Assembly (NCBI RefSeq): GCF_013113715.1
Contig: NZ_CP053344.1
Span: 2,046,001 to 2,110,000, forward strand
From: Herbiconiux sp. SALV-R1
GTDB lineage: Bacteria > Actinomycetota > Actinomycetes > Actinomycetales > Microbacteriaceae
Length of the DNA: 64,000 nt
Direction: 5' to 3'
Shown in pieces: positions 1 through 8,678 of this stretch (position 1 is its first letter; every line of letters begins with the position of its first letter). Below the pieces are notes generated by a model. It was not told the origin of the DNA. It did not search any database and saw only the letters and a program-made list of their open reading frames with translations. Both the position numbers and the translations under genes were made by a program.

Positions 1-2140
1 CCACGCCCGTGAGCACGCGCTCGAGCTTCTCGGGCGTCACGAAGGCGAGCAGGCTCTTCACCCCGTCGGCACCGCGGCGGATGTGCACGAGCGAGCGGTA
101 GCCGGGGTGGCGCTCGAGGAAGGCGGCGCCGCGGCGCACGAACTCGTCGAGCTCGCCCATCTTCTCGCGCTCGAACACCAGCGAGGCCGTCACCGGGACG
201 AGGCCCACCAGCGACCGCACCTTCATCGGCACGTCGCGACCGTCGGCGAGGTGCAGCACGTCGTAGTAGAAGGCGTCGGTGTCGTCCCACAACCCCGCCT
301 CGTTGGCGCTGCCGGCGATCGCCAAAAAATGCTCGAGGAACTTCGTCGCCACGTCTTCGTAGGCCGGGTCGTGAGCGGTGAGCAGCAGCGCCATGTCGAG
401 CAGGTGCAGCGCGTAGGTCGCCATCCAGCCGGTGGCGTCGGCCTGCTCGAGGGTGCCGACCTCGGGCGGCAGGGTCGAGCGGTCGAGGGGGGCGATGTTG
501 TCGAGGCCCATGAAGCCGCCCTCGAACAGGTTGTTGTCACCGTGGTCTTTGTTGTTCGTCCACCAGGTGAAGTTCATCAGCAGCTTGTGGAAGATGCGGC
601 TGAGGAAGTGGAAGTCGCGCGACCCGTCGATCTCGAACACGCGGAGCGCCGCCCACGCCTCGATCGGCGGGTTCACGTCACCGAAGTCCCACTCGTAGGC
701 GGGGAGCTGACCGTTCGGGTGCATGTACCACTCGCGCAGGATGAGCACGAGCTGCCGCTTGGCGAACTCGGGGTCGATGTGGGCGAGGGTGACGCAGTGG
801 AAGGCGAGGTCCCAGGCGGCGAACCACGGGTACTCCCAGGGGTCGGGCATGAGGATGACGTCGTGGCTCGACAGGTGCCGCCAGTCGCCGTTGCGCACGG
901 CTCCGCGGCCGTGCGGAGGGGGCGGCGAGGTGGGGTCGCCGGCGAGCCAGCGGCGCACGTCGAAGTGGTAGAACTGCTTTGACCAGAGCAGACCCGCGAA
1001 GGCCTGGCGGGCGATGCGGCGTTCCTCCTCGTCGGCCTGGGCGGGGAGAACGGATGCGTAGAACTCGTCGGCCTCGGCCCGTCGCGTCGCGATCGTGGCG
1101 GAGAAGTCGGCGAACGCGGTTGGTGCGGCAGGAGCATCCGCTCGTCGGGTGAGCCTCAGGCGCAGCTCGCGGCTCCCGCCGGGCGGGACAGTGAGGATGC
1201 GGTGGAACGCGGCCTTGCTGCCCTCGCCAGCCGGGTTCACGGTGGGCGCGCCCGAGACGACGTGGTCGCCGATGCCGTCTTTGGGGTACGGGGTGGTGGC
1301 GGATTCGTCGTAGAGGCGGGCGCGGTTGCTCTCGTTCTCGCAGAACAGCAGGCGATCGGTGTGGTCGGCGCCCGCGGGGTCGAGGCGCAGCAGCAGGTCG
1401 TCGTCGCCGGGGAGCTCGGCGACGACCGCGCCGGGCTCGCCGTCGGCGGTGCGGAGGCGGGGCCGCGGGGGCTGCTCGAGGTCCCAGCTCCAGGTGTCGC
1501 GCAGCCACAGGCTCGGCAGCACGTGGATGCTCGCCTCGTCGGGGCCCGCGTTCTCGACGGTCACGGTCATGAGCAGGTCGTGGGCGCTGGCCTTGGCGTA
1601 GTCGACGCTGACCACCCAGAACCGGTCGTCGTCGAACACGCCGGTGTCGGCGAGCTCGAACTCGGGCTCGTCCTTGCCGCGGCGGGCGTTCTCCTCCACC
1701 AGCTGCTCGTAGGGGAACGCGGACTGCGGGTAGTGGTACCGCCAGCGCTGCCACGAGTGCGAGGGGGTGGCGTCGAGGTACCACCAGTACTCCTTGGCGT
1801 CTTCGCCGTGGTTGCCCTCGGGGCCGGCCAGCCCGAACATCCGTTCCTTGAGGATCGGGTCGACCCCGTTCCACAGCGCGAGCCCCAGGCACCAGCGCTG
1901 CTGCTCGTCGCAGAAGCCCGCCATGCCGTCTTCGTTCCACCGGTAGCTGCGCGACCGCGCGTCGTCGTGCGGGAAGAACCGCCACGCGTCGCCGCTCGCG
2001 GAGTAATCCTCGCGCACGGTGCCCCAGGCGCGCTCGGCGAGGTACGGGCCCCAGTCGCGCCACGCCCCCTGCGCCCCCGGCTCGGCGGCATCCGCCTCGG
2101 CGAGCCTCCGCCGCTCGGCCCCCGGTTCGTCGATGCTCAT
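1..2140 (-). CDS. MGH1-like / GH63-type glycoside hydrolase, partial at the window edge
   Basis: The gene starts at ATG 2140 (MSIDEPGAE) and stays open through position 1, so about 713 codons are visible and the C-terminus lies outside the window. The frame is rich in Trp and Tyr and carries family-like blocks: RWNEDGMAGFCDEQQRWC near residues 68-85, FGLAGPEGNHGEDAKEYW near 105-122, DPWEYPWFAAWDLAFHC around residues 430-450, and GFMGLDNIAPLDR further on. These fit the (alpha/alpha)6 glucosidase fold of the MGH1-like family, often annotated as glucosidase or mannosylglycerate-hydrolase-like. Such enzymes hydrolyse alpha-glycosidic bonds in cytosolic sugars. The substrate cannot be set from sequence. 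No signal peptide is seen. Class confidence is good, specific activity is open. Confidence 0.82.
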   Translation of the reverse strand, partial: MSIDEPGAERRRLAEADAAEPGAQGAWRDWGPYLAERAWGTVREDYSASGDAWRFFPHDDARSRSYRWNEDGMAGFCDEQQRWCLGLALWNGVDPILKERMFGLAGPEGNHGEDAKEYWWYLDATPSHSWQRWRYHYPQSAFPYEQLVEENARRGKDEPEFELADTGVFDDDRFWVVSVDYAKASAHDLLMTVTVENAGPDEASIHVLPSLWLRDTWSWDLEQPPRPRLRTADGEPGAVVAELPGDDDLLLRLDPAGADHTDRLLFCENESNRARLYDESATTPYPKDGIGDHVVSGAPTVNPAGEGSKAAFHRILTVPPGGSRELRLRLTRRADAPAAPTAFADFSATIATRRAEADEFYASVLPAQADEEERRIARQAFAGLLWSKQFYHFDVRRWLAGDPTSPPPPHGRGAVRNGDWRHLSSHDVILMPDPWEYPWFAAWDLAFHCVTLAHIDPEFAKRQLVLILREWYMHPNGQLPAYEWDFGDVNPPIEAWAALRVFEIDGSRDFHFLSRIFHKLLMNFTWWTNNKDHGDNNLFEGGFMGLDNIAPLDRSTLPPEVGTLEQADATGWMATYALHLLDMALLLTAHDPAYEDVATKFLEHFLAIAGSANEAGLWDDTDAFYYDVLHLADGRDVPMKVRSLVGLVPVTASLVFEREKMGELDEFVRRGAAFLERHPGYRSLVHIRRGADGVKSLLAFVTPEKLERVLTGV

Positions 2141-2171
2141 ACCGCGATCCTAGGGACTCCCGCCCGCCCGC

Positions 2172-2250
2172 CCGAACGACGGAGTTTCGGCCCGATTCGG
2201 CAGAACGACGGATGCTCGTGCCTCCGTCCACCCGAAACTCCGTCGTTCGG
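2172..2250. repeat. palindromic intergenic repeat, family A
   Basis: Arms at 2172-2190 and 2232-2250 are perfect 19-base reverse complements (core cgaacgacggagtttcgg), with a 41-base spacer that contains a further partial copy (gaacgacgga). It sits between the sufU stop and the glycoside hydrolase start, on the minus strand. The same core recurs at 33.1-33.5 kb, so this is a dispersed family rather than a local terminator. No T-run follows either arm. Confidence 0.8.
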
Positions 2251-2317
2251 CGCGAAGCCCGCGGGCGGCCGGGCGCGGCAGCGCGGCGGCGCGGCCGCGC
2301 GGGCGGCACCGCGGGGC

Positions 2318-2758
2318 TCAGCGACCGAGGAGGGCCTGCTCGAACGCGACCCAGGGAAGCATCGCGCACTTGATGCGGGTGACGTAGCGCGACACCCCAC
2401 CGAGGGCGACCGCGTCGCCGAGCAGCTCCTCGTCGCCCTCGATCGCACCCTTCGACTGCATGAGCTCGCGGAACGCGTCGATGCGCGCCCCCGCGTCGTC
2501 GTCGCTGAGGTCGACGACGAGGTCGTTCAGCACCGACGCCGAGGCCGTCGAGATGGAGCACCCCTGCCCCTCCCAGCTGATCGACGCCACCCGTCCGGCG
2601 GCATCGCGGTGCACCTGCAGGGTGACCTCGTCGCCGCAGGTCGGGTTGATCTGGTGCGACGAGCCGGTCGCACCTTCCCGCAGCCCGAACCCGTGCTTCT
2701 GTTTTGCGTGGTCGAGGATGACCTGCTGGTACATCGACTCCAGCTCGCGCGACGCCAT
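2318..2758 (-). CDS. sufU: SufU iron-sulfur cluster assembly scaffold / sulfur-transfer protein
   Basis: A 146-residue protein starting at ATG 2758 (MASRELESMYQQVILDHAKQ). It has the SufU/IscU-like N-terminus and the three expected Cys zinc ligands, in NPTCGDE, GQGCSIS and RIKCAMLPW. In Gram-positive bacteria SufU accepts persulfide sulfur from SufS through a zinc-ligand swap and passes it to the SufBCD scaffold. Its start overlaps the sufS stop by one base (TGATG), so the two are translationally coupled. The residues between GC and IKC are longer than in IscU, which is typical of SufU. sufB, sufC and sufD are not in this window. Confidence 0.95.
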   Translation of the reverse strand: MASRELESMYQQVILDHAKQKHGFGLREGATGSSHQINPTCGDEVTLQVHRDAAGRVASISWEGQGCSISTASASVLNDLVVDLSDDDAGARIDAFRELMQSKGAIEGDEELLGDAVALGGVSRYVTRIKCAMLPWVAFEQALLGR

Positions 2759-4089
2759 CACGCCAGCCCGAAGAACTCGCGCGAGTCGGCGACCGCGGCG
2801 ACCGCGGCGTCGACATCGGCTGTCGTGTTGTAGAGATAGGCGGAGGCCCGCGTGGTGGCCGTCACCCCGTAGCGGCGGTGGGCCGGCTGCGCGCAGTGGT
2901 GCCCGACGCGCACGGCGATGCCGCGGTCGTCGAGGAACTGCCCCACGTCGTGCGCGTGCACCCCCTCGACCACGAAGCTCGCGAGACCGACCCGCTCGAC
3001 TCCGCCCCGCGCATCCGGTGCCGGCCCGAGCACTCGTACGCCCTCGATCGCCGAGAGTCCCCGGTGCAGCCGCAGCCCGAGCTCGCTCTCCCACGCGTGG
3101 ATGCGGTCGAGCCCCACCCCCTCGAGGTAGCGCACGGCTTCGGCCAGCGCGATCGCCTGCGACACGCGCTGGGTGCCGGCCTCGAAGCGCAGCGGGGCGG
3201 GGAGGAACTCCGACTCGGTGAGCCCGACCGTGGTGATCATCGAGCCGCCCGTGAGGAAGGGGGGCAGCGCGTCGAGCAGCTCCTGCTTGCCGTAGAGCAC
3301 GCCGATGCCGGTGGGCGCGAGCATCTTGTGGCCCGAGAACACGGCGAAGTCGACGTCGAGGGCGCCCAGGTCGAGCGGCATGTGCGGCGCCGACTGGCAG
3401 GCGTCGAGCACGACGAGCGCACCGACGCCGTGGGCCAGGGCGACGAGCTCGGCCACCGGGTTGACGGTGCCCAGCACGTTCGAGACGTGGGCGAAGGCCA
3501 CCACGCGGGTGCGTTCGCCGATCAGCTCGGCCGCCTGCCCGAGGTCGAGCCGCCCGTCGTCGGTGAGCCCGATCACGCGCAAGGTGGCCCCGGTGCGGAA
3601 GGCGAGCTCCTGCCAGGGCACGAGGTTCGCGTGGTGCTCGAGCTCGGTGACGACGATCTCGTCGCCCTCCCCGAGACGGAACCGCCGCGCGGCCTCGCCG
3701 CCGCGGCCGAGGGTGGCGTTCGACATGCCGTAGGCGATGAGGTTGAGGCCCTCGGTGGCGTTCGAGGTCCACACGATCTCCTCCGGCCGCGCCCCGACGA
3801 ACGCGGCGACGGTGGCCCTGGCGTCTTCGAACAGCTCGGTGGCCTCGCCGGCGAGGGTGTGCGCGCCGCGGTGCACCGCCGCGTTGGTGGTCTCGTAGTA
3901 GGCGCGCTCCACGTCGATGACGCTCTGCGGCTTCTGCGAGGTGGCCCCCGAGTCGAGGTAGACGAGCGGATGCCCGTTCACCGTGCGCGAGAGGATCGGG
4001 AAGTCGGCGCGCAGCAGCTCGGCAGCCCGGTCGTCGAGGGGCGGCGCTGTCGCGGTGTCGGGCAGCGAGGGGTCGGCGTGGATCGTCAC
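2758..4089 (-). CDS. sufS: SufS-type cysteine desulfurase
   Basis: A 443-residue class V aminotransferase-fold enzyme that removes sulfur from cysteine using PLP. The PLP lysine is K255 in FSGHKMLAPTG. The catalytic cysteine is C399 in RVGHHCAQPAHRRYG, the short group II (SufS) loop. Other matches are TSNATEGLNLIAYG and ELEHHANLVPWQ. The start is GTG 4089 (GTGACGATC), the only initiator placing the conserved N-terminus (LRADFPILSRTVNGHPLVYL) at normal length. It forms a two-gene unit with sufU and supplies sulfur for Fe-S clusters. Length and motifs are those of a normal functional enzyme. Confidence 0.96.
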   Translation of the reverse strand: MTIHADPSLPDTATAPPLDDRAAELLRADFPILSRTVNGHPLVYLDSGATSQKPQSVIDVERAYYETTNAAVHRGAHTLAGEATELFEDARATVAAFVGARPEEIVWTSNATEGLNLIAYGMSNATLGRGGEAARRFRLGEGDEIVVTELEHHANLVPWQELAFRTGATLRVIGLTDDGRLDLGQAAELIGERTRVVAFAHVSNVLGTVNPVAELVALAHGVGALVVLDACQSAPHMPLDLGALDVDFAVFSGHKMLAPTGIGVLYGKQELLDALPPFLTGGSMITTVGLTESEFLPAPLRFEAGTQRVSQAIALAEAVRYLEGVGLDRIHAWESELGLRLHRGLSAIEGVRVLGPAPDARGGVERVGLASFVVEGVHAHDVGQFLDDRGIAVRVGHHCAQPAHRRYGVTATTRASAYLYNTTADVDAAVAAVADSREFFGLA

Positions 4090-4101
4090 CCCTCTATTGC
4101 A

Positions 4102-4659
4102 TCACGCCTCGGCGTAGGCCCTGTCGATCCAGCGCAGAAGCTCGGCGTCGAGCTGTGCCGGGTCGTCGAGGCGGGCGCGGTGGGTGACCATCGCGTTCCA
4201 GCTCCCCGAGGGCTCGAAGCGCTCCCCCGGGTCGTCGTTCTTGAGCTTCAGCCCGAGGTCGAGCCGCTTCGCCGTCGCGGCCACCACGGCGAACTTGCGG
4301 CCGTCGCGCACGAGACTCACGTAGCTGTCGGTGGGGGCGAGACCCACGTCGTCGCCGAGCGACCGGGCGTGGGCGACGATCGCGTCGAAGGTGGGCTGCC
4401 AGACCGCCTTCGCTCCGGCGAACTGCTTCGCGACCCGGTCTTCGGCGGCGGGCCGGGGCGACGCGTCGTTCTTGAGGATCGAGTAGATCGCCATCGCGTG
4501 CCCGCGCCCGAGCCCGAAGTCGTCGGCGAGCCACGCCACGACGTCGCCCGCCTTCACCCCGGGGCCGGCGAGCCCGCGCTCGGCCGCGAGGGCCCGGAAG
4601 TCGTCGGGGCCCTTGCCGGTCTTCTCCCTGATGGTGTCGAGATACGCCTGGAAGCTCAC
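4102..4659 (-). CDS. DUF4287 / DUF5655-type small cytosolic protein
   Basis: A 185-residue protein. I place the start at GTG 4659 because the domain opens with SFQAYLDTIREKTGKGPDDF, the usual N-terminus of DUF4287. A longer frame upstream reads into the neighbouring gene and looks non-coding. Residues 1-70 are the DUF4287 helical domain (VVAWLADDFGLGRGHAMAIY). The rest resembles DUF5655, a transport- or DNA-associated domain of unknown role (QPTFDAIVAHARSLGDDV, SYVSLVRDGRKFAVV). It lies 12 bases before the sufS start on the same strand, so it may be cotranscribed with sufSU. No catalytic motif is visible and the function is unknown. Confidence 0.75.
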   Translation of the reverse strand: MSFQAYLDTIREKTGKGPDDFRALAAERGLAGPGVKAGDVVAWLADDFGLGRGHAMAIYSILKNDASPRPAAEDRVAKQFAGAKAVWQPTFDAIVAHARSLGDDVGLAPTDSYVSLVRDGRKFAVVAATAKRLDLGLKLKNDDPGERFEPSGSWNAMVTHRARLDDPAQLDAELLRWIDRAYAEA

Positions 4660-4684
4660 GATCGCACCGCCCGCCGCGCCCGGC

Positions 4685-5008
4685 TCAGAGCTGCTCGATG
4701 GTGACGGCGGTGCCGTAGGCGCACACCTCGACCCCGCCGGTGTCGGCGTAGTCGTTGGTCTCGAAGCGGAACGCGACCACCGCGTTGCCACCCTTCTGCT
4801 GCGCCTCCGCCTCGAGGCGCGACAGCGCCTCCTGCCTGGTCTCGTGCAGCAGCTCGGTGATGCCCTTGAGCTCACCACCCGCCAGCGCCTTGAACGAGGC
4901 GCCGATGTTCGAGCCGATGTGCCGCGAGCGCACCGTGAGGCCGAACACCTCCCCGAAGACCTGGGTGATGCGGTGGCCGGGAACGTCGTTGGTCGTCACG
5001 ATCAGCAT
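4685..5008 (-). CDS. YbjQ-family (UPF0145) heavy-metal-binding domain protein
   Basis: A 107-residue protein starting at ATG 5008 (MLIVTTNDVPGHRITQVFGEVFG). It matches the YbjQ/UPF0145 pattern: the opening strand TTND.PG..I, the middle block SNIGASFKALAGGELKGITE, a helix of EARQEALSRL type, and the closing AVVAFRF...GVEVCAYGTAV. The family forms pentameric rings; the name heavy-metal-binding is historical and no function is proven. It is 25 bases upstream of the DUF4287 gene on the same strand, suggesting one transcript reaching toward sufSU. Confidence 0.85.
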   Translation of the reverse strand: MLIVTTNDVPGHRITQVFGEVFGLTVRSRHIGSNIGASFKALAGGELKGITELLHETRQEALSRLEAEAQQKGGNAVVAFRFETNDYADTGGVEVCAYGTAVTIEQL

Positions 5009-5048
5009 GCGCTCACCCTACTGGCCGCCCCCGACACCCGAATAGACC

Positions 5049-5073
5049 GGGGTTCACCATCGCGGTGAACCCC
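5049..5073. terminator. hairpin at the 3' end of the AraC-type gene
   Basis: The perfect arms ggggttcacc (5049-5058) and ggtgaacccc (5064-5073) flank a 5-base loop and contain the regulator's stop codon. There is no T-run, so intrinsic termination is only possible. Confidence 0.35.
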
Positions 5074-6031
5074 GCAGCGTCTCGTGCGGGCTCTCCCCGA
5101 ACCGCTGACGGTACAAGGCGGCGAACCGGCCGAGATGGTGCAGGCCCACCGCGTGCGCCGCCTGCGCCACGGAGTCACAGCTCCCGTCGACGAGCGCCTG
5201 ACGGGCGCGGTCGAGCCGCAGCTCGCGGAGGTGGCGCTGGGGTGAGGTGCCGACCGCGCGGCGGAAGGCGTCGTAGAGCGTGCGCTCCGAGACCCCGACG
5301 GCGGCGGCCAGCTGGGCGGAGGAGATCGGCGCCGCTAGATCCGCCTCGAGATGCTCGACCGCGCGTGCGACCAGACGGGGTGAGGGGGCGGCGACCGGGG
5401 CGGAGAGGGCCGCGCTGTAGCTGTGGTGGTGGCCGAGCAGCAGACCCGAGATGAGGAGCTCCTCCAGCCGGCCGACGAGCGCCGGGTTCAGGCCACCCGC
5501 CCCGCAGCCCTCGAGCGCTCCCGTCATCGCGAGCACGGCTCCCGACACGCTGCCCCCGGCGCCCGATCGCGCGAGGAAGGGCGAGAAGACGAGCGGATCA
5601 CGGCCGAGCCGCACCATGCCTCCGAGGCGGTCGAGCAGCGCCTCCTGGTCGATGCGCGCGACCACGAGCCGCAGATCGCTCGACCACCTCATGCGCACCG
5701 GGCTGCCGTGCGAGAAGACGGCTGCCGCATCCGTTCCCACCGGGTGCCAGGCGCCCTCGTGCTCCACCAGCAGTCGCCCCGCCACGGGCACGTGCACCGT
5801 GGAGTACCCCTCGAGCGGAGCCGAGCAGATCTCGGTGGCGAGGCCGTACTCGAACGACAGCAGAGCCGAGCGCTCGAGCCGGGCCGCACGGATGCTCGCC
5901 CGCATCGTGCGCACCCGCCCGGGCAGATACATGCGATGGTCGCTCATCAGCCGGCGCGCCTCGCGATAGACGACGTCGGGGCTCGTCGAGCTGAGGTCTC
6001 GCACCTCGCGCAAGGGGCTGACGGAATCCAC
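5054..6031 (-). CDS. AraC/XylS-family transcriptional regulator
   Basis: A 325-residue regulator. The open frame extends to 6178, but GTG 6031 (MDSVSPLREVR) is preceded by a strong AGGAGG with 9-base spacing, so I choose it. Residues about 30-180 form an AraC_binding_2-like (cupin) sensing domain with FEYGLATEICSAPLEGYSTV. Residues about 225-325 hold two helix-turn-helix units (SSAQLAAAVGVSERTLYDAF and VAQAAHAVGLHHLGRFAALY) followed by RFGESPHETLR. It is divergent from the flavin monooxygenase at 6220 across a 188-base spacer, so it probably controls that gene. The inducer is unknown, though regulators with this domain pair often answer to aromatic acids. Confidence 0.9.
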   Translation of the reverse strand: MDSVSPLREVRDLSSTSPDVVYREARRLMSDHRMYLPGRVRTMRASIRAARLERSALLSFEYGLATEICSAPLEGYSTVHVPVAGRLLVEHEGAWHPVGTDAAAVFSHGSPVRMRWSSDLRLVVARIDQEALLDRLGGMVRLGRDPLVFSPFLARSGAGGSVSGAVLAMTGALEGCGAGGLNPALVGRLEELLISGLLLGHHHSYSAALSAPVAAPSPRLVARAVEHLEADLAAPISSAQLAAAVGVSERTLYDAFRRAVGTSPQRHLRELRLDRARQALVDGSCDSVAQAAHAVGLHHLGRFAALYRQRFGESPHETLRGSPRW

Positions 6032-6219
6032 CGGCGGGCACCTCCTCGTGCGGGTCGACGTCGCTCGCATTATGCATCGCGCCGTCGCAGCGTTCAAGCA
6101 CGACGGCTGCAGGATGCGGACGACGGTCGCCGGATCCGGATCGAGTCGGCCCGCGCATCCGTCTACCGTCTCCCCCACGGCCCCTGGCCGCTCAGGGCAC
6201 TGCGACGAAGGAGACAGCC

Positions 6220-7401
6220 ATGACGATCACCGACACCCTCGAGGGCACGACCGTGCTCGACGCCGTGGATGCGGCGCGGGAGACCCTGCGCGCGAACGGC
6301 CTCCGCGGCGAGAGCGAGCGCCGCGTGCCGCAGGAGTCGATCGACCTGCTCGAGCGCGCGGGCGTCTACCGCATCAGCACCCCGCGGGAGTACGGCGGGC
6401 TTGAGCTGCCGCTCACCGATCAGGTGAAGGTGCTCTCGGCGGTCGCCCGGGGCGACCTCTCCACCGCGTGGGTGAGCTCGCTGCACAGCGTCGGCACGTA
6501 CTTCGTGGCGCACTACCCCGACGAGGCGCAGCGCGAGGTGTTCACCACGCCCGATGTGAGGGTCGCCAGCATCTTCAGCCCGGGCGGAAGGCTCACACCG
6601 GTCGACGGCGGCTACCTGCTGAGCGGGCGCTGGCCGTTCAACACCGGGTGCCGTTCGGCCAGCTGGGACACCCTCGCGGCCGTGCTCGACGACGGCAGCG
6701 ACGGGCCTCCCACGATGCTGCTCGCGCTGCTGCCCATGACCGAGCTCACCATCGAGGACGACTGGGACCCGTCGGGCCTCGCCGGCACCGGCAGCAACGC
6801 CGTCACCGCCGACGCCGTGTTCATCCCCTCCTACCGGGTGCTGCCGCTCATGGAGGCGCTCGGCGGGCTCAACCTCTCCGAGACCACGAAGCACTCCCCG
6901 CTCTACCGCGCCGCGTTCTTCCCCTTCGTGCTGGTCAACAGCATGGGCGCACCGGTGGGGGCCGCGGAGGGAGCCCTCGACGCCTTCCTCGACCGCCTGC
7001 CCGGCCGGAAGATCACCTACACCTCGTGGGTGCAGGCCGAGGCGCCGATGACCCACATCGACGTCTCCGACGCCGCGAGCACCACGAAGGCCGCCGCCCT
7101 GCTCCGCGACGACCTCGCCGAGCGGGTGATGTCGGCGGCGATCGACGGGCGCGACCTCGACGTCTCCGCCCGGGCCGCGGTGCGCGGCGAGGCCTCGCAG
7201 GTGGTGAAGCTGTGCCGGCAGGCGGTGCGCACCCTGTTCGACATCAGCAGCGCGTCGGCGATCCAGCGTACGGTCGACATCCAGCGCATCCATCGCGATC
7301 TCGATGCGCTGTCGTTGCACGGCGCGCTCGCGCTGAAGACGAACTTCGAGGTGCACGGGCGGGTGCTCACGGGGCAGGAGCCGGCGACCCCGTTCTTGTA
7401 G
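6220..7401 (+). CDS. acyl-CoA-dehydrogenase-fold flavin-dependent monooxygenase (HsaA/DszC type)
   Basis: A 393-residue protein starting at ATG 6220 with an AAGGAGAC Shine-Dalgarno. The whole length fits the HsaA/DszC group of flavin monooxygenases with an acyl-CoA dehydrogenase fold: the N-terminal helical segment (YGGLELPLTDQVKVLSAVARG), a middle beta domain (GGYLLSGRWPFNTGC, DWDPSGLAGTGSNAVTADAVF) and a C-terminal helical bundle (AQIQRTVDIQRIHRDLDALS-like block near residues 345-365). Such enzymes hydroxylate aromatic or heterocyclic substrates with reduced flavin supplied by a separate reductase. No reductase is adjacent. The divergent AraC-family gene is the likely regulator. Substrate unknown. 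Confidence 0.85.
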   Translation: MTITDTLEGTTVLDAVDAARETLRANGLRGESERRVPQESIDLLERAGVYRISTPREYGGLELPLTDQVKVLSAVARGDLSTAWVSSLHSVGTYFVAHYPDEAQREVFTTPDVRVASIFSPGGRLTPVDGGYLLSGRWPFNTGCRSASWDTLAAVLDDGSDGPPTMLLALLPMTELTIEDDWDPSGLAGTGSNAVTADAVFIPSYRVLPLMEALGGLNLSETTKHSPLYRAAFFPFVLVNSMGAPVGAAEGALDAFLDRLPGRKITYTSWVQAEAPMTHIDVSDAASTTKAAALLRDDLAERVMSAAIDGRDLDVSARAAVRGEASQVVKLCRQAVRTLFDISSASAIQRTVDIQRIHRDLDALSLHGALALKTNFEVHGRVLTGQEPATPFL

Positions 7402-7497
7402 ACTGGGTGGCGGTGCGCCGGGAAGTCTGGTCGGCGGGCGGTCGTGTGGGCCGCTCCTTCCGTCCCGACGTGCCGCCCGGCGGCAGCTAGGAGTCCC
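7402..7497 (+). promoter_or_regulatory. candidate structured leader RNA (possible cation riboswitch) of nhaA
   Basis: The 96-base spacer before nhaA can fold on itself. GGCGGTGC near 7411-7418 can pair with GTGCCGCC near 7470-7477, closing the structure. Inside is a hairpin with gccg/cggc arms and the purine-rich loop ggaagtctggt, then a third helix with gtcg/cgac ends. The second strand lies just before the AGGAG ribosome site. A compact GGAAG-containing multistem leader before nhaA recalls the nhaA-I (Li+-I) riboswitch class. The assignment rests on pattern memory and hand folding only. Confidence 0.38.
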
Positions 7498-8664
7498 ATG
7501 GGCCTCATCCGTTCCGAGCGCGCCGCCGCCGTGCTCCTGCTCCTCGCCGCCGCCGGCGGCCTGATCGCCGCGAACAGCCCCCTCGGTGCGGGCCTGTTCG
7601 AGCTTCAGGATGCACACCTCGCCATCCCGGGCACCCCGCTCGACCTGTCGGTGGGCCACTGGATCAGCGACGGCCTCCTCGCCGTGTTCTTCTTCGTGGT
7701 GGCCGTCGAGCTGAAGCACGAGCTCACCGCGGGGCAGCTCAACTCCGTGTCGAAGGCGCTCCGCCCCGCGATCGCCGCGCTCGGCGGGGTGCTCGTGCCC
7801 GCGCTGGTCTACCTCGCCATCACCGCGGGTTCGGGCTACGAGGGCGGCTGGCCCATCCCCACGGCCACCGACATCGCCTTCGCCCTCGGCGTGCTCGCCG
7901 TCTTCGGCAAGGGCCTGCCCACCCGGGTGCGCGTGTTCATCCTGGCGCTCGCCATCCTCGACGACATCGTCGCCATCCTCATCATCGCGGTGTTCTTCAC
8001 GGCCGACCCGAGCATCCCGATGCTCATCGCCGCCGTCGTGGGCGTCGTGGTGTTCGGGGCGCTGAGCCGCTTGCTGCACACCCGGATGCGCGCCCTCGTC
8101 ATCGTCGCGATGGTCGTCGTCGCCGTGACGGTCTGGGCCCTGGTCTCCCTCTCGGGCGTGCACGCGACCATCGCCGGTGTGGCACTCGGCCTCGCCATGC
8201 TGCGCGGGCCCGGGCTGCGGGTGCGGCACGCGCTGGAACCCGCCACGAACGGCTTCATCCTGCCGCTGTTCGCCTTCTCGGCGGCGCTCGTGCCGTTGCC
8301 GCAGGTGGGGCTGTCGGGTCTCGCCGCGCCGTTCTGGGGCATCCTCGTCGCCCTGCCGGTGGGCAAGCTCGTCGGCATCGCCGTCGCCGGTCGCCTCGCC
8401 GTCGCGGTCGGGCCGCGCGATCCGGCCTCGCGGTTGCCGATGACCGAGCTGCTCGCCGCGGGAGCTCTCGGCGGGGTCGGCTTCACCGTCTCGCTCCTCA
8501 TGAACGAGCTCGCGTTCGCGGGGTCGCCCGAGGTCGCCGACGAGGGCACGCTGGCGGTGCTGCTCGGCTCGAGCGTCTCCATCGTCGTGTCGGCGGTGCT
8601 CGTGTCGCTCCTGGCCGCCCGCTACCGGCGGCAGCGGGCCCTGGCGGTGTCGACGCCGTCGTAA
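7498..8664 (+). CDS. nhaA: NhaA-family Na+/H+ antiporter
   Basis: A 388-residue membrane protein of normal NhaA length, starting at ATG 7498 (MGLIRSERAAAVLLLLAAAG) after an AGGAG site. A longer frame upstream would read through the leader and is less likely. About 11-12 hydrophobic segments are visible. The paired aspartates that bind the cation are D155-D156 in LAILDDIVAILI, and the TATDIAFALGVLAVFGKGLP block supplies the earlier conserved Asp. It exports Na+ or Li+ in exchange for protons at the cytoplasmic membrane. kdpD follows 14 bases after the stop, suggesting one transcript. C-terminal blocks (GAALGGVGFTVSLLMNELAF-like) are intact. Confidence 0.95.
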   Translation: MGLIRSERAAAVLLLLAAAGGLIAANSPLGAGLFELQDAHLAIPGTPLDLSVGHWISDGLLAVFFFVVAVELKHELTAGQLNSVSKALRPAIAALGGVLVPALVYLAITAGSGYEGGWPIPTATDIAFALGVLAVFGKGLPTRVRVFILALAILDDIVAILIIAVFFTADPSIPMLIAAVVGVVVFGALSRLLHTRMRALVIVAMVVVAVTVWALVSLSGVHATIAGVALGLAMLRGPGLRVRHALEPATNGFILPLFAFSAALVPLPQVGLSGLAAPFWGILVALPVGKLVGIAVAGRLAVAVGPRDPASRLPMTELLAAGALGGVGFTVSLLMNELAFAGSPEVADEGTLAVLLGSSVSIVVSAVLVSLLAARYRRQRALAVSTPS

Positions 8665-8678
8665 GCCAGACTGGTGTC

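Noticed and set aside
1-2140. A frameshift or alternative frame in the left-edge gene (a long open frame at 678-2816).
   Set aside because: The correct frame begins at 2140, stays open to position 1 and carries all GH motifs; the other frame runs across into sufU.
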